From NCBI GenBank assembly GCA_033762815.1, contig JANRLF010000010.1:82862-146861 (forward strand): a stretch of DNA of 64,000 bases, in the 5' to 3' direction. The stretch's first letter is position 1; every line of letters begins with the position of its first letter. The notes under the pieces are model-generated. The model had not been told where the DNA came from, did no database searches, and worked only from the letters and a program-made list of their open reading frames with translations. This document shows, in pieces, positions 42,240-51,986 of the stretch. The DNA comes from JANRLF01 sp033762815 (GTDB lineage Bacteria; Bacteroidota; Bacteroidia; Chitinophagales; CAIOSU01). A program made the translations under genes and the position numbers.

Positions 42240-44579
42240 CTAAAATTGATAAGATAGTTGCACCGTATAATTTCTTGGTGCCTCCATGTAGCCTGGGCGC
42301 AAGGTATATTGCTTGTTGGCTAAGTTTTTGGCGATGAAGGCCACCTTGGTACCTTTTGCCAGGTTATAAGCAATACGACCATCAATAACAAAAGTACCAC
42401 CATTGTTGGCATCCCTAAATTTTCCAATGTTGTTCACCTGCTCTATCTGCTTGTCCACGTTTTCCATAAAGCTGATATAGGTCATGGTAGTACCTATGGC
42501 CAAGCCCTTGTAAATAGCTTCAATATCGGCTTTTGCGGAGTGATGGAAACGATAGTTGAGCATATTGCTCTTATCAGGCGTAGCACTATCATCAAAGTTT
42601 AAATCAACGGGCTGCAGGTAAGTATAACCCAAAAGGAAATTGGTGGTAACCGCTTTGATTTTGCCTTGACCAAATGTAGAAATCTCAAACCCCGAAATAC
42701 GGGCATTCGTAACATTTTGCGCTTGAAAATAAGGAAGACCTACACCACTGGAAACCGCAGCAAATTCTATCATATCCTTATACTGGGTGATAAAGCCAGC
42801 AATATCGAAATAGCCAATCCAATCGTCGGTTACTTTCATGGCTTGCTTCAGGCCCAATTCCGCACTCCATCCACTTTCCGGTTTTACATCAGGATTTGGA
42901 ATAACCTGCACACCTGCCCTTATGGTTTGCACATACTTTTCGGCAATGGTAGGATAACGATAGCCTTGCCCAAACGAACCACGGATATAAGTGCCTTCCG
43001 CAGCTTGGAAATTAACGCCGGCGCGTACCACGGGTATTGCTACAAAATCGAGTGTGTCCAATTTGATCATTTCGGTACGGATACCTACTGTAAAACTTAG
43101 TTTATCAAAGAATTTCTTATCGATTTGTAAGAAAACTGCCCCATTGCGATTCTTTCTTTTATCGAATATTTCGCTATTGATATAGCCATAGGTCATAGAG
43201 GCACCCGTAACAAAGTTTAGCCCCAGTCTTTTCAATGCGCTATGGAAGGTATACTCACCATAATATTGCTGGGCATCGGTATTTTCTCCATTACTGTTAA
43301 GGTTTCTTACAAAGTACCACCTGCCCTTAAAGCTGTGCATATTGTTCTTTTGGTCGAAGTAGGTTACGTAAGGGTCAAGATTAACCGGTATGCTCCTGAA
43401 ATCGCCTGGAGTATTGGTGATATATGCCAAGCTATCTTTCGCTATGTAGCCTGGTCGACCGATACTATCTTCCGGCGAATCGCCCCAACCTCTCCATAAA
43501 AAGAAAAAACCTCCTTTAAACGACGACATATTGGTATTCAAGCCTATAGTAAGCCCTGGCACTCGCTCAGGACGATAGCGGACTTTCACATTCAGCCTTA
43601 CCCTTTTTGAACTATTGTCGTTCAGGTAACCCGCATCCTCATTATATCCACCTCCCAACACCAAATCAACTTGCTTATAGCGCTTGCGGTGCGCAAAACT
43701 ACCGCCACCAAACATGGGGCGCTTATCGGTAAAATACAATTGCTTTTTCTTGCCTGAAAAAGGATTGTTGTACAAGCCATAGAAAAGGGTAATCTTATTG
43801 TACGGCTCATTCTTGGGGTTGGCAGTGCGTAAATTGATAATGCCGTTCAATGCCGAGGAACCATATAAGGAGGAGGAAGCGCCTTTAATCACTTCTATTT
43901 GTTCCACATTTTCCAATGGCAGGGATTGAAATTCAATGTTGCCGTCATCAGGGGTAAGAATTGGCAAACCATCCAACAGCATTAATACCCTACTGGCAGC
44001 ACCTGAGGCATAGCCAGCGCCACCCCTAATGTTCACTTGTTCACCAATCATGTTTACTCCCGGCACCTTGTCCAGTGCTTGGTTCATATTCACTACATTG
44101 GTGTTCTCAATAAACTGAGGTGTTAAAACCTCGACCGATACCACCTCTTCCCCTATCTTCTTTTCATACTTGCTGCCAGTAACGGTCACCAATCCCAATT
44201 GCTTAGTTTCAGTGGAGATGGCTACATTTTCGGTATGGGTTTTTCCATCCCATATGCGAATACGAAGTTGCCTTGCTTCATAACCCACAAAGCTATAAGT
44301 AACAACATGCCAACCGGCAGGCACTTCTAATTTATAAAAACCATTTTCGTCAGAAATGGTACCAGCCGCATTGTCGTCAATAATGATAGAAGCACCAGGA
44401 ATCTTTTCGGAAGTCTTTTCGTCGTACACGCTTCCATTCAGATAACCGGTTCCTTGTTGAAGGATTTTTGAAGAATCAACACTGATAGGATCGATAGCAA
44501 TAGCTGTAGTATCAACCCCTTGGGCAAAAATGGTACTGAGGGCTATAATGCTATAAATAGTTAGTATCGTTTTTTTCAT
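42240..44579 (-). CDS. TonB-dependent receptor with CarboxypepD_reg-like domain
   Basis: 779 residues. Signal peptide to residue ~20 (TIFAQ). A carboxypeptidase-regulatory-like domain follows (GYLNGSVYDEKTSEKIPGAS, residues ~46-125), then the plug (VPGVNMIGEQVNIRGGAGY, VLMLLDGLP, IEVIKGASSSLYGSSALNG), then the 22-strand barrel ending PRNYTVQLSYQF. It imports a ligand across the outer membrane using TonB energy. Being 30 bases upstream of the ceramidase it is likely in that operon, so a lipid or sphingolipid-like ligand is conceivable, but the ligand cannot be read from sequence. Paralogous to the next gene. Confidence 0.93.
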   Translation of the reverse strand: MKKTILTIYSIIALSTIFAQGVDTTAIAIDPISVDSSKILQQGTGYLNGSVYDEKTSEKIPGASIIIDDNAAGTISDENGFYKLEVPAGWHVVTYSFVGYEARQLRIRIWDGKTHTENVAISTETKQLGLVTVTGSKYEKKIGEEVVSVEVLTPQFIENTNVVNMNQALDKVPGVNMIGEQVNIRGGAGYASGAASRVLMLLDGLPILTPDDGNIEFQSLPLENVEQIEVIKGASSSLYGSSALNGIINLRTANPKNEPYNKITLFYGLYNNPFSGKKKQLYFTDKRPMFGGGSFAHRKRYKQVDLVLGGGYNEDAGYLNDNSSKRVRLNVKVRYRPERVPGLTIGLNTNMSSFKGGFFFLWRGWGDSPEDSIGRPGYIAKDSLAYITNTPGDFRSIPVNLDPYVTYFDQKNNMHSFKGRWYFVRNLNSNGENTDAQQYYGEYTFHSALKRLGLNFVTGASMTYGYINSEIFDKRKNRNGAVFLQIDKKFFDKLSFTVGIRTEMIKLDTLDFVAIPVVRAGVNFQAAEGTYIRGSFGQGYRYPTIAEKYVQTIRAGVQVIPNPDVKPESGWSAELGLKQAMKVTDDWIGYFDIAGFITQYKDMIEFAAVSSGVGLPYFQAQNVTNARISGFEISTFGQGKIKAVTTNFLLGYTYLQPVDLNFDDSATPDKSNMLNYRFHHSAKADIEAIYKGLAIGTTMTYISFMENVDKQIEQVNNIGKFRDANNGGTFVIDGRIAYNLAKGTKVAFIAKNLANKQYTLRPGYMEAPRNYTVQLSYQF

Positions 44580-44624
44580 AGAATAGCTTTAGTGAAAAAA
44601 GCACTTCTTCATAACCGCACTTTA

Positions 44625-44632
44625 CAAAGATA
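44625..44632 (-). promoter_or_regulatory. Promoter -7 box of the first TonB receptor
   Basis: TATCTTTG on the minus strand, with TTG 21 bases upstream (44654-44656). Located 45 bases before the ATG; it likely drives receptor, ceramidase and PLP enzyme. Confidence 0.65.
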
Positions 44633-44696
44633 GGATATATCCCTAGAGCACGGCAATAATGGAATCCACAATTGTTAACATCCGGATAACCCGGTG

Positions 44697-47090
44697 TTAA
44701 AACACAACTGACAATTGGGCACTAAAGTTACGAGGGGCACTTAGGTATGCTGGCCTGTTCATGATTGCTTGGTTCAGCAAGTTCTTTGCATTAATCATGA
44801 TTTTGATCCTATCGTTAACATTATAACCTACCCTAGCCCCCAAGTCAGTATTGCCTCTTTTGTACTGTTCACGATACTCGCGCAAGCCTGAAAAGGCATT
44901 GGTACCAATTTGCGGTTCGAAGCCGATGATAAGGTCACTTACGAACAAGTAGTCAATGTTCTTCATAAAGCTGGTAAAGTTCACACTGGCTCCGAACTCG
45001 AACTTCTTCACTTCAATTTGCGCATCCAATTTCACGGTGTGCTCAAAACGGTATTTCAGAATATTGTCTTCTGAAGTGGATGTGGCTGCATAGGTTTGTC
45101 CGCCACCGCGAGTACCCCCTAAGTTGGCAGCGGTTTCCAACGCATTGGCACCATCTGCATTGAATATCTGCAAGGTATCATCCCAGTTCAATGAAGTTGG
45201 ATTGATATAGGTATAGCCGCCCAAAATGGTTAAAGGTATTTTACCAATCTTGCCTTGGCCAATCAATGTCAACTCGGCACCCAATATCCTTGTTTTACCA
45301 ATATTTTGCGAAGCAAATCCAAGACCTAACAAATTCTCAATGGTAAATTCACCGTATTGGCCGAAAGTGAATTCCATCATATTATCATACTGGTTGATGA
45401 AACCCGTCAAATCCACATAGCCCAACCAATTCTTAATTTTCAAGCCTTGTTTGATGCCCAATTCGGCACTCCAGCCAGTTTCTGGTTCCAATTGAGGGTT
45501 AGGATAGATGCCTATTCCGCCAATGCTGGTATTTACGAACTTCTCAGCAATGGTAGGGAAACGGTAACCTTGGCCAATTGAACCACGGATAAATGTTGCC
45601 TCCGCAGCTTGGTAATTGAACCCGAAACGCAATAATGGCTTCGCATCGCTGGTAAAGGTATCGATACGGAAGTATTCATACCTTACGCCGAAGGCCAAAG
45701 AAAGCTTTTTGAATAGGGTCTGTTCAATTTGGACATATACACCCAAGTTGTTGCCTGAATGGGTACCTACCAATGAGGCGGTATCCACTCCATCAGGGCT
45801 GCTTACATCGTCAATACGACCAACTACACCAGCAACTATATCCATACCAATCTTCTTGATGCGACGCATGTACTGAAACTCGCCGTAGTATTGGATAGGC
45901 ACTGAACCTTGGCCGGTATCGTTTTTATTGCGCGCATTGAAGTAGCGGAGGTTCAATTTATACCTGTTATCTTTTTTGTCGAAGAAGGTGATGAACGGGT
46001 CAATGGTAAGCCTAAGCGTGCTGTAATTGCTGATAGAGCCTGGCAAGGGGCGAAGTGTGGAGCTATCAATACCGTTCCACAAGAAGAAAGTGCTACCAGT
46101 ACTGTTATAGGCATTTAAGTTTACGCCCAATGACAAACCTGGTACCTTCTTAGGCCTCCAGCGCAACTTGGCACCAGCGCGCACTTCTTGGTTACTTCCA
46201 CCATCCAAGTAGCTCTTATCGCCTATGTAGTTTCCGTTGAAAACCAAATCAACTTGCCCAATCTTCCGACGGTGAACAAAATTGCCTCCGCCGAACAATG
46301 GTTGGTTCTTACCCCACCAGTTCCAAGAACTTTCCTTGAAATTTTGATAGAAACCAGTGTACATCACCACTTTGGTGTACGGCTCATTTTTGGGCCAAGC
46401 TGTACGTACATTGATTACCCCGTTCAAAGCAGAAGAGCCATATAAAGCGGAGGCCGCACCTTTCACAACTTCCACCTGTTCTACATTCTCGGTAGGGATA
46501 AAGCTCCATTTTACGTCTGCCGCATCTGCGGTCAATAAGGGTATTTCGTCCACCAGCACCAATACACGGCTACCCGCACCATAAGACCAGCCACTACCCC
46601 CACGGATATTGGCTTGACCGTCAACAATAGAAACACCGGGTACTTTTTCCATGGCCGCTGCCATATTGTAGCTGTTACTATTGGCTATAATGTCTTTGTT
46701 CAACACGTCCACTGTCACAATCTCCTTGCCCAGTTCTTTCTCAAACTTACCACCTACTACCGTAGTGATATTCAGCCTTACAGTTTGCTGCATGGCTTCA
46801 ATGTCAAAAGTCAGGGTCTCCCCGTCGTTAATGTTTACAGTATAAATCGTGTCCATGTAACCCAAGCAAGAAAATTTCACCTGATGGCTACCTGCACTTA
46901 AAGTCAAAGCATAGGCACCTTCGAAATCGGTCACTGTACCGTTATTGTTTTCGGCAAGCATGGTAGCGAAAGCTACTGGTTCCTTGGTGTCAAAATCACG
47001 TACTATGCCTTTTAATGTGCCTTGGGCCATCATATCCAGGGTCGCAAAAACGACAAGAAGCAAAGTAAGAATTGCGTAAAACCTTTTCAT
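44697..47090 (-). CDS. TonB-dependent receptor with CarboxypepD_reg-like domain
   Basis: 797 residues. Signal peptide to residue ~22 (DMMAQ), CarboxypepD_reg-like domain (GTLKGIVRDFDTKEPVAFAT), plug (VPGVSIVDGQANIRGGSGW, VLVLVDEIPLL, VEVVKGAASALYGSSALNG) and barrel ending PRNFSAQLSVVF. Domain order and many barrel segments match the receptor at 42240 (for example RPKKVPGLSLGVNLN beside RPERVPGLTIGLNTN), so the two arose by tandem duplication. It has its own promoter box at 47169. The ligand is unknown. Confidence 0.93.
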   Translation of the reverse strand: MKRFYAILTLLLVVFATLDMMAQGTLKGIVRDFDTKEPVAFATMLAENNNGTVTDFEGAYALTLSAGSHQVKFSCLGYMDTIYTVNINDGETLTFDIEAMQQTVRLNITTVVGGKFEKELGKEIVTVDVLNKDIIANSNSYNMAAAMEKVPGVSIVDGQANIRGGSGWSYGAGSRVLVLVDEIPLLTADAADVKWSFIPTENVEQVEVVKGAASALYGSSALNGVINVRTAWPKNEPYTKVVMYTGFYQNFKESSWNWWGKNQPLFGGGNFVHRRKIGQVDLVFNGNYIGDKSYLDGGSNQEVRAGAKLRWRPKKVPGLSLGVNLNAYNSTGSTFFLWNGIDSSTLRPLPGSISNYSTLRLTIDPFITFFDKKDNRYKLNLRYFNARNKNDTGQGSVPIQYYGEFQYMRRIKKIGMDIVAGVVGRIDDVSSPDGVDTASLVGTHSGNNLGVYVQIEQTLFKKLSLAFGVRYEYFRIDTFTSDAKPLLRFGFNYQAAEATFIRGSIGQGYRFPTIAEKFVNTSIGGIGIYPNPQLEPETGWSAELGIKQGLKIKNWLGYVDLTGFINQYDNMMEFTFGQYGEFTIENLLGLGFASQNIGKTRILGAELTLIGQGKIGKIPLTILGGYTYINPTSLNWDDTLQIFNADGANALETAANLGGTRGGGQTYAATSTSEDNILKYRFEHTVKLDAQIEVKKFEFGASVNFTSFMKNIDYLFVSDLIIGFEPQIGTNAFSGLREYREQYKRGNTDLGARVGYNVNDRIKIMINAKNLLNQAIMNRPAYLSAPRNFSAQLSVVF

Positions 47091-47168
47091 GAAGTTAGGG
47101 GGTTGGTTGTTGAAATATACCTGTCTTAGTGCAGTGTGGTGGTTTGGTACTCAAAAATTTGGCGTGCA

Positions 47169-47176
47169 CAAAGATA
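47169..47176 (-). promoter_or_regulatory. Promoter -7 box of the second TonB receptor
   Basis: TATCTTTG on the minus strand, 78 bases before the ATG, leaving a 5' leader of about 70 bases in which I see no clear structure. Confidence 0.55.
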
Positions 47177-47320
47177 ATTTTTTTTGGTAAAAACACTATT
47201 TGGTAACAAGTTGTATGCAACCATTTCAAAAAAAGCACGACAATGCAGACCATACAAGGTTTTTTCTTAGAAAGTTGAAAGTAAATGGTATTTTAGCCTT
47301 TCTGAAAACAACAAAAACTA

Positions 47321-49180
47321 ATGAGGCCATTTTTTACCTTTATCTTGTTTGCATTATTTGGGCAACTAGTTAACGCCCAAACATGTAGCACCACATTTAC
47401 AGTCGATTCTGCTAGCTTAACCCCTGCATCCAATTATCCTACCGGAGGGTTTAGCCCACGACCACTGCCCCCAATTACGCAAGGGGTATTTTACGAGCAA
47501 GACGTAACATTTGTAATGCCCAAGGAATATGACACAGGAATAATCGGGGTAGTTGATATCGATCAAATTCAGGTAAGTTCAGTCACCAATTTGCCTCCGG
47601 GCATTACTTGGAGCTGCAATATTCCAGGATGCACTTACTACCCTCAAACTAGCCAGTATGGGTCCGTAAAGATATGCGGCACCACCTTAGCAGCACCAAA
47701 AGTGGACAGTGTTAAAATTACGGTTATCGGTTCCGCAGTGGGCCAACAACTGCCCATTTCCTTCTATCTACCCTATGAAATTATTGCCAACCCAGTATCT
47801 AGTGGAAGTTTTACAGTGGATAACGTGACTGGTTGCGACAGCGTAACAGCTACCTTTGCAGCAACCATTGGCGGCCAGGGAAACCCAATTACATACGATT
47901 GGAACTTTGGCAATGGCAATACCAGTGCCGATAGCGTTCCGCCTACACAAACTTATACCGCCCCTGGTGCTTATGACGTTACCTTGGAAACCGTTATCAG
48001 TAATTATGTACTTACTTCGGTAACGGTGAATGCCGTAAATGACAACTGGGAAGAGTTTCCTGGTGTTGAATGCAATGACCAAGATCCGTTTTTGGGCATT
48101 CCGCTTTGTGTAAACACGGCCCCTGATATCTTCATACAGGTGTATGACAATAGCAACAATTTGGTGTTTACCAGTTCCTCCGTTACTGACCAAAACACCC
48201 CCGTCAATTTTAACAATATTAATAGCGGAAATGGAGTAGTATTGAGCAGCGGTCCTTATATAATTAGAGTGTGGGACGAAGATTTTACGGGCAACCCCAA
48301 CGATGACTTAGGTAGTTTTACCGTTAGCAATTTTAACTTGGGTACCAATACCCGCAGCGGCAGCGGTACCACTATAACCTTTACCATTGGCACCACCCCA
48401 TTGATTACTTATAATGATACGGTAACCATCAATGTATATCCATCGCCATCACAGCCAAGCATTACTAACATCAGTGGCGATACCAGCATTTGCAGCGGCG
48501 ATACCGTGGTATTGATGAGCACTAGTGGGGATAGCTATACTTGGTACCAGAATGGCAATGAAATAACCGGAGCTAATGACGACAGCTTGTTGGTTACTGC
48601 TAGCGGCAATTATGCTGTAAGGGTAGTTTCGCAATATGCATGTAGCTCTCCCATTTCAGCATCAGACAGTATTTTCGTTAGTGGTTTTCCTCCATTGCCT
48701 AACATTAGTTACGATGCTGTCAACGATAGGCTTAGCTCGAATAACGCTGGGGGATTCCAAATTCAGTGGTATTTAAATGGTAGCCCTATTAATGGTGCCA
48801 ATGCCACCTCTTATGCTGACCCTGACACCGGAACTTACACTTTGGAACTGACCAACCAATATGGCTGCTCGCGCTTTTCCGATGAATTCTTGTTGAGCGC
48901 CACCAGTGGTATTGCTTCACTGAACGCCAAGCCTAGTATTGAATTAGCTCCCAACCCTAACAAAGGGACATTCAACTTGCACATACAGGGCATCCAAGCA
49001 CAGCTACTTACCATCAGCATACATGATTTAATGGGTAAAGAGGTATTTGTGACGCAGTTGAACGGTGCGGGAAAAAGTACTTTTAACTTACCCATACAAT
49101 TGGACATCGCTAGTGGTATCTATCTAGTATCCTTGCAAACTGACCAATATATCATCACCAAAAAATTACTGATTGACTAA
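47321..49180 (+). CDS. Secreted PKD/Ig-repeat protein with T9SS type A sorting domain
   Basis: 619 residues. Signal peptide to residue ~20 (QLVNAQ). A unique N-terminal domain (residues ~20-160) is followed by one PKD domain (YDWNFGNGNTSAD, near residue 192), a C2-like or calcium-binding-looking segment (VRVWDEDFTGNPNDDLGSF, read here as IIRVWDEDFTGNPND), two Ig-like segments (SICSGDTVVL, WYQNGNEITGA; FQIQWYLNGSPINGA), and a type A C-terminal domain (LAPNPNKGTFNLHI, SIHDLMGKEVF, GIYLVSLQT). Exported to the surface or medium by the type IX system. Function unknown. Confidence 0.87.
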   Translation: MRPFFTFILFALFGQLVNAQTCSTTFTVDSASLTPASNYPTGGFSPRPLPPITQGVFYEQDVTFVMPKEYDTGIIGVVDIDQIQVSSVTNLPPGITWSCNIPGCTYYPQTSQYGSVKICGTTLAAPKVDSVKITVIGSAVGQQLPISFYLPYEIIANPVSSGSFTVDNVTGCDSVTATFAATIGGQGNPITYDWNFGNGNTSADSVPPTQTYTAPGAYDVTLETVISNYVLTSVTVNAVNDNWEEFPGVECNDQDPFLGIPLCVNTAPDIFIQVYDNSNNLVFTSSSVTDQNTPVNFNNINSGNGVVLSSGPYIIRVWDEDFTGNPNDDLGSFTVSNFNLGTNTRSGSGTTITFTIGTTPLITYNDTVTINVYPSPSQPSITNISGDTSICSGDTVVLMSTSGDSYTWYQNGNEITGANDDSLLVTASGNYAVRVVSQYACSSPISASDSIFVSGFPPLPNISYDAVNDRLSSNNAGGFQIQWYLNGSPINGANATSYADPDTGTYTLELTNQYGCSRFSDEFLLSATSGIASLNAKPSIELAPNPNKGTFNLHIQGIQAQLLTISIHDLMGKEVFVTQLNGAGKSTFNLPIQLDIASGIYLVSLQTDQYIITKKLLID

Positions 49181-49340
49181 CATGTGTGGCTGGGCTTTTT
49201 AGGCCAGTCTACTTTTTTGCACAAAGGCTTGCAGATGTGGAAATAAAATGACATTATTTATTCACCATCCGCAAGAAATAGTCATATATTAGCGAGCGGA
49301 AATTATTAACCGAAAAACCAAAAACAAACAACTTATTGCC

Positions 49341-50171
49341 ATGAAAAAATTACTCACCATCATTTTCGTTGTAACTGCAGCATTTGCTGTAAACACTGCC
49401 CAAGCTCAGTGCATTTGTACACCTATTGACACATTCACCGAGCCAGGTTTGTACCCTGAGCCTGAAGATTTAGGTTGTATCCCTCAAAACGTGGATACTT
49501 CTATTGTTATCAACTTCAAGAATTACAACACTACTTCAGTAAGCGGTATCAACATCACTGTTGACTCTATCCGTATCGACTCTATCATCAATTTGCCATG
49601 TGGCTTTGAGTGGAAAACCAACACTGATGACAGAAAATTCAACAATAGTGAATCAGGTTGCATCACTGTACAAGGTATTACATCTGACCCTGTAGGCCAA
49701 TACAAATTGGACATTTATGTTTCTGCTTGGATTAACGGTCTTGCCACCCCTATCCAATACACTGCTGAAGGTTTGGGTCTTCGTTACGATGTTAGGGTAA
49801 ATGCTTCTGCTGGTGCTAGCTGCCCTGATATCGATTCTACTAGCAATGGCTTGACTGCTTCTTGTCGTAAAACAGAATGGAGTTGCGTTAATGGTATCGA
49901 AGAAGTTGCTAACAACGTTTCAAAGATTTCTAACTTCCCTAATCCTTTCAACAGCAACACCGAAATCATTTTCGCTGCTAACGAAGCAAAAACTTACACT
50001 TTCCGCGTATTCAACATCTTGGGTGCCACTATGCACACTGAAACTGTAGACGTAGTTCCTGGTCAAAACAGGATTTCTTTCGATGCCAAGAACTTGGAAT
50101 CTGGCGTTTACTTCTTCAGCTTGAGCAATGGCCAATCAAGCGTGAACAGCAAAATGGTAGTGAACAAGTAA
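49341..50171 (+). CDS. Secreted protein with T9SS type A sorting domain
   Basis: 276 residues. Signal peptide to residue ~23 (AQAQ). The mature part starts CICTPIDTFTEPGLYP and shares a layout with the N-terminal domain of the protein at 47321 (PE.LGC.P..VD, VDSIRIDSIINLPCGFEWK beside VDIDQIQVSSVTNLPPGITWS), so the two are related neighbours. The last ~75 residues (ISNFPNPFNSNTEIIF, VFNILGATMHTE, SGVYFFSLSNG) form the type A sorting domain. Codon use is strongly biased to T- and C-ending codons, suggesting high expression. A strong terminator follows. Function unknown. Confidence 0.87.
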   Translation: MKKLLTIIFVVTAAFAVNTAQAQCICTPIDTFTEPGLYPEPEDLGCIPQNVDTSIVINFKNYNTTSVSGINITVDSIRIDSIINLPCGFEWKTNTDDRKFNNSESGCITVQGITSDPVGQYKLDIYVSAWINGLATPIQYTAEGLGLRYDVRVNASAGASCPDIDSTSNGLTASCRKTEWSCVNGIEEVANNVSKISNFPNPFNSNTEIIFAANEAKTYTFRVFNILGATMHTETVDVVPGQNRISFDAKNLESGVYFFSLSNGQSSVNSKMVVNK

Positions 50172-50195
50172 TTGTCGCTAAACCAAAACTATTTA

Positions 50196-50230
50196 GAGGC
50201 TGTCTCCTTCGAGACAGCCTCTTTTTTTTT
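50196..50230 (+). terminator. Rho-independent terminator
   Basis: Perfect 11-bp stem GAGGCTGTCTC / GAGACAGCCTC with loop CTTC, followed by nine T. Textbook form, 24 bases after the stop. Confidence 0.95.
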
Positions 50231-50341
50231 GCTACTTGTAATCCCTTTCCAGATATCAATAAAGGCCAGTACGCCTAACAAATAGGCTGAGTGAGTGGTC
50301 ACTACCTAATTTTTGGAAAATACGGATTGGATAGCTGCCAA

Positions 50342-51274
50342 TTACTTGCGCTCCCCACCGGCCAATAAAAACAAAACCGCCATACGGATGGCGACCCCAT
50401 TTTCAACCTGCTGAAGGATAATGGACTGATCGGAATCAGCCGCATCACTGGAAAGTTCTACCCCGCGATTGATTGGCCCCGGGTGCATCACGACAATTTT
50501 CTTGTTTAGCCTATCCAGCAATTCTTTATTGATGCCATAGTATAAGGTGTACTCCCTTAGCGAAGGGAAGTACTTGATATCCTGCCGTTCCAACTGTATC
50601 CGCAATACATTGGCAACATCGCACCATTCCAAGGCTTTCTTAACATCATAGCCCACTTTTACGCCTAAGCTTTCAATATGCCGTGGCATTAAGGTGGGCG
50701 GTCCGCATACCATTACTTCAGCACCCAATTTATTCAGGCAGAAAATATTGGACAAAGCTACCCGCGAGTGCATGATATCGCCAATGATAGCCACCCTAAC
50801 GCCTTTCAAGTCTGATTTAAGCTGCTCCCTAATAGAAAACGCATCCAGTAAGGCTTGGGTCGGATGCTCGTTCGTACCATCGCCGGCATTTACAATTTGT
50901 GCTTTGATATGCTTGGAAAGAAAAACGCAGGCTCCTGGGCTGGAATGGCGCATTACCACCATATCCACTTTCATAGCCAATATGTTGTTTACGGTATCAA
51001 TAAGCGTTTCACCTTTTTTAACGGAAGAGGAAGAACTACTAAAATTGATTACATCCGCTGACAAGCGCTTTTCCGCCAATTCAAAAGATATGCGGGTACG
51101 GGTAGAGTTTTCGAAAAAAAGGTTGGCAATCGTCACGTCCCTGAGCGAAGGCACTTTTTTGATGGGGCGGTTCAATACATCCTTAAAATTATCGGCGGTT
51201 TTGAAAATGAGGTCAATATCTTGGTTGTTGAGAAACTTGATACCTAACAAGTGATTGACACTTAACGCGCTCAT
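50342..51274 (-). CDS. pyrB: Aspartate carbamoyltransferase catalytic subunit
   Basis: 310 residues. FFENSTRTRISFE is the carbamoyl-phosphate-binding loop, followed by SSSSVKKGETLIDT, VVMRHSSPGA, GDGTNEHPTQALLD and MHPGPINRGVELS. It condenses carbamoyl phosphate with aspartate in pyrimidine synthesis. Its ATG overlaps the pyrR stop by 4 bases (51271-51274), so translation is coupled. No regulatory subunit pyrI is seen nearby. Confidence 0.97.
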   Translation of the reverse strand: MSALSVNHLLGIKFLNNQDIDLIFKTADNFKDVLNRPIKKVPSLRDVTIANLFFENSTRTRISFELAEKRLSADVINFSSSSSSVKKGETLIDTVNNILAMKVDMVVMRHSSPGACVFLSKHIKAQIVNAGDGTNEHPTQALLDAFSIREQLKSDLKGVRVAIIGDIMHSRVALSNIFCLNKLGAEVMVCGPPTLMPRHIESLGVKVGYDVKKALEWCDVANVLRIQLERQDIKYFPSLREYTLYYGINKELLDRLNKKIVVMHPGPINRGVELSSDAADSDQSIILQQVENGVAIRMAVLFLLAGGERK

Positions 51275-51822
51275 TGATGGTTTTTATTGGTGAGAATCCA
51301 AACTTTATCATTGCCTTCCAACTCCTGCCACTCCACCTTTACCAATTCGGATGCAATGGTATCCACCGTTTGCCCCACATAATCAGCCTGTATGGGTAAA
51401 TGACGGGTAAATCTCCTATCAATTAGCACCAACAGTTCTACTGACGATGGCCTACCAAAATCAAGCAGCGCATCCATAGCAGAGCGGATGGTACGCCCCG
51501 TAAATAACACATCATCAATCAGCACCACCCTCTTATCCTGAACGGAAAAGTTAATGGCCATTTCACTTGCCAGGGGCGGATTGGTACGGGTTCTGTAGTC
51601 GTCTCGGTAAAAGGTAATGTCCAACTTGCCATAGTCGAACATGGCCTTGGGGGCAAGTTGTTTCAATCGTGCCTCGATACGATTGGAGAGGTTAGTACCC
51701 CTTGGCTGCACACCAATCAAGGCCGTATTGCCAAAATCATTATGGTTTTCTATCAACTGGAAACACAGCCTATCAATGGTAAGGGCGAACTTTTTACTGT
51801 CGAGGATAACCCTGGGCTGCAT
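51271..51822 (-). CDS. pyrR: Bifunctional pyr operon regulator / uracil phosphoribosyltransferase PyrR
   Basis: 183 residues. The PRPP-binding motif is VVLIDDVLFTGRTIRSAMDA; IGVQPRGTNLSNRIEARL near the N-terminus and ELLVLIDRRFTRHLPIQADYVG near the C-terminus match PyrR. In Bacillus PyrR controls pyr operons by RNA attenuation and also has UPRTase activity. Here the -7 box lies only 11 bases before the ATG, leaving no room for a classical attenuator leader, so regulation of this operon must differ. First gene of pyrR-pyrB. Confidence 0.95.
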   Translation of the reverse strand: MQPRVILDSKKFALTIDRLCFQLIENHNDFGNTALIGVQPRGTNLSNRIEARLKQLAPKAMFDYGKLDITFYRDDYRTRTNPPLASEMAINFSVQDKRVVLIDDVLFTGRTIRSAMDALLDFGRPSSVELLVLIDRRFTRHLPIQADYVGQTVDTIASELVKVEWQELEGNDKVWILTNKNHQ

Positions 51823-51832
51823 ACTTAAAGCA

Positions 51833-51840
51833 CAAATATA
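51833..51840 (-). promoter_or_regulatory. Promoter -7 box of pyrR-pyrB
   Basis: TATATTTG on the minus strand, matching TAnnTTTG, ending 10 bases before the pyrR ATG; the transcript would be nearly leaderless. Confidence 0.6.
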
Positions 51841-51964
51841 AGAAAAGCCTTGCCAAGTTGGGTGAATAAAAAAGAAAATGCTTTGCTATTGGGAAAACAT
51901 TCCATCCACATCACTCCAATCACTTCATTGAAAGCGTGTCATTCATTTAAAACTATAACTGTAT

Positions 51965-51972
51965 TATCTTTG
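51965..51972 (+). promoter_or_regulatory. Orphan promoter -7 box
   Basis: TATCTTTG on the plus strand in the pyrR/E2 intergenic region. No annotated gene lies downstream on this strand except the short frame at 51987. Confidence 0.4.
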
Positions 51973-51986
51973 AATAAACTGCTTGT

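Noticed and set aside
47091..47168. Riboswitch or structured leader before the second TonB receptor
   Set aside because: The ~70-base leader shows no conserved cobalamin, thiamine or other riboswitch element.
49181..49225. Terminator after the gene at 47321
   Set aside because: Only a 4-bp stem (CTGG/CCAG) near a T-run; too weak to list.
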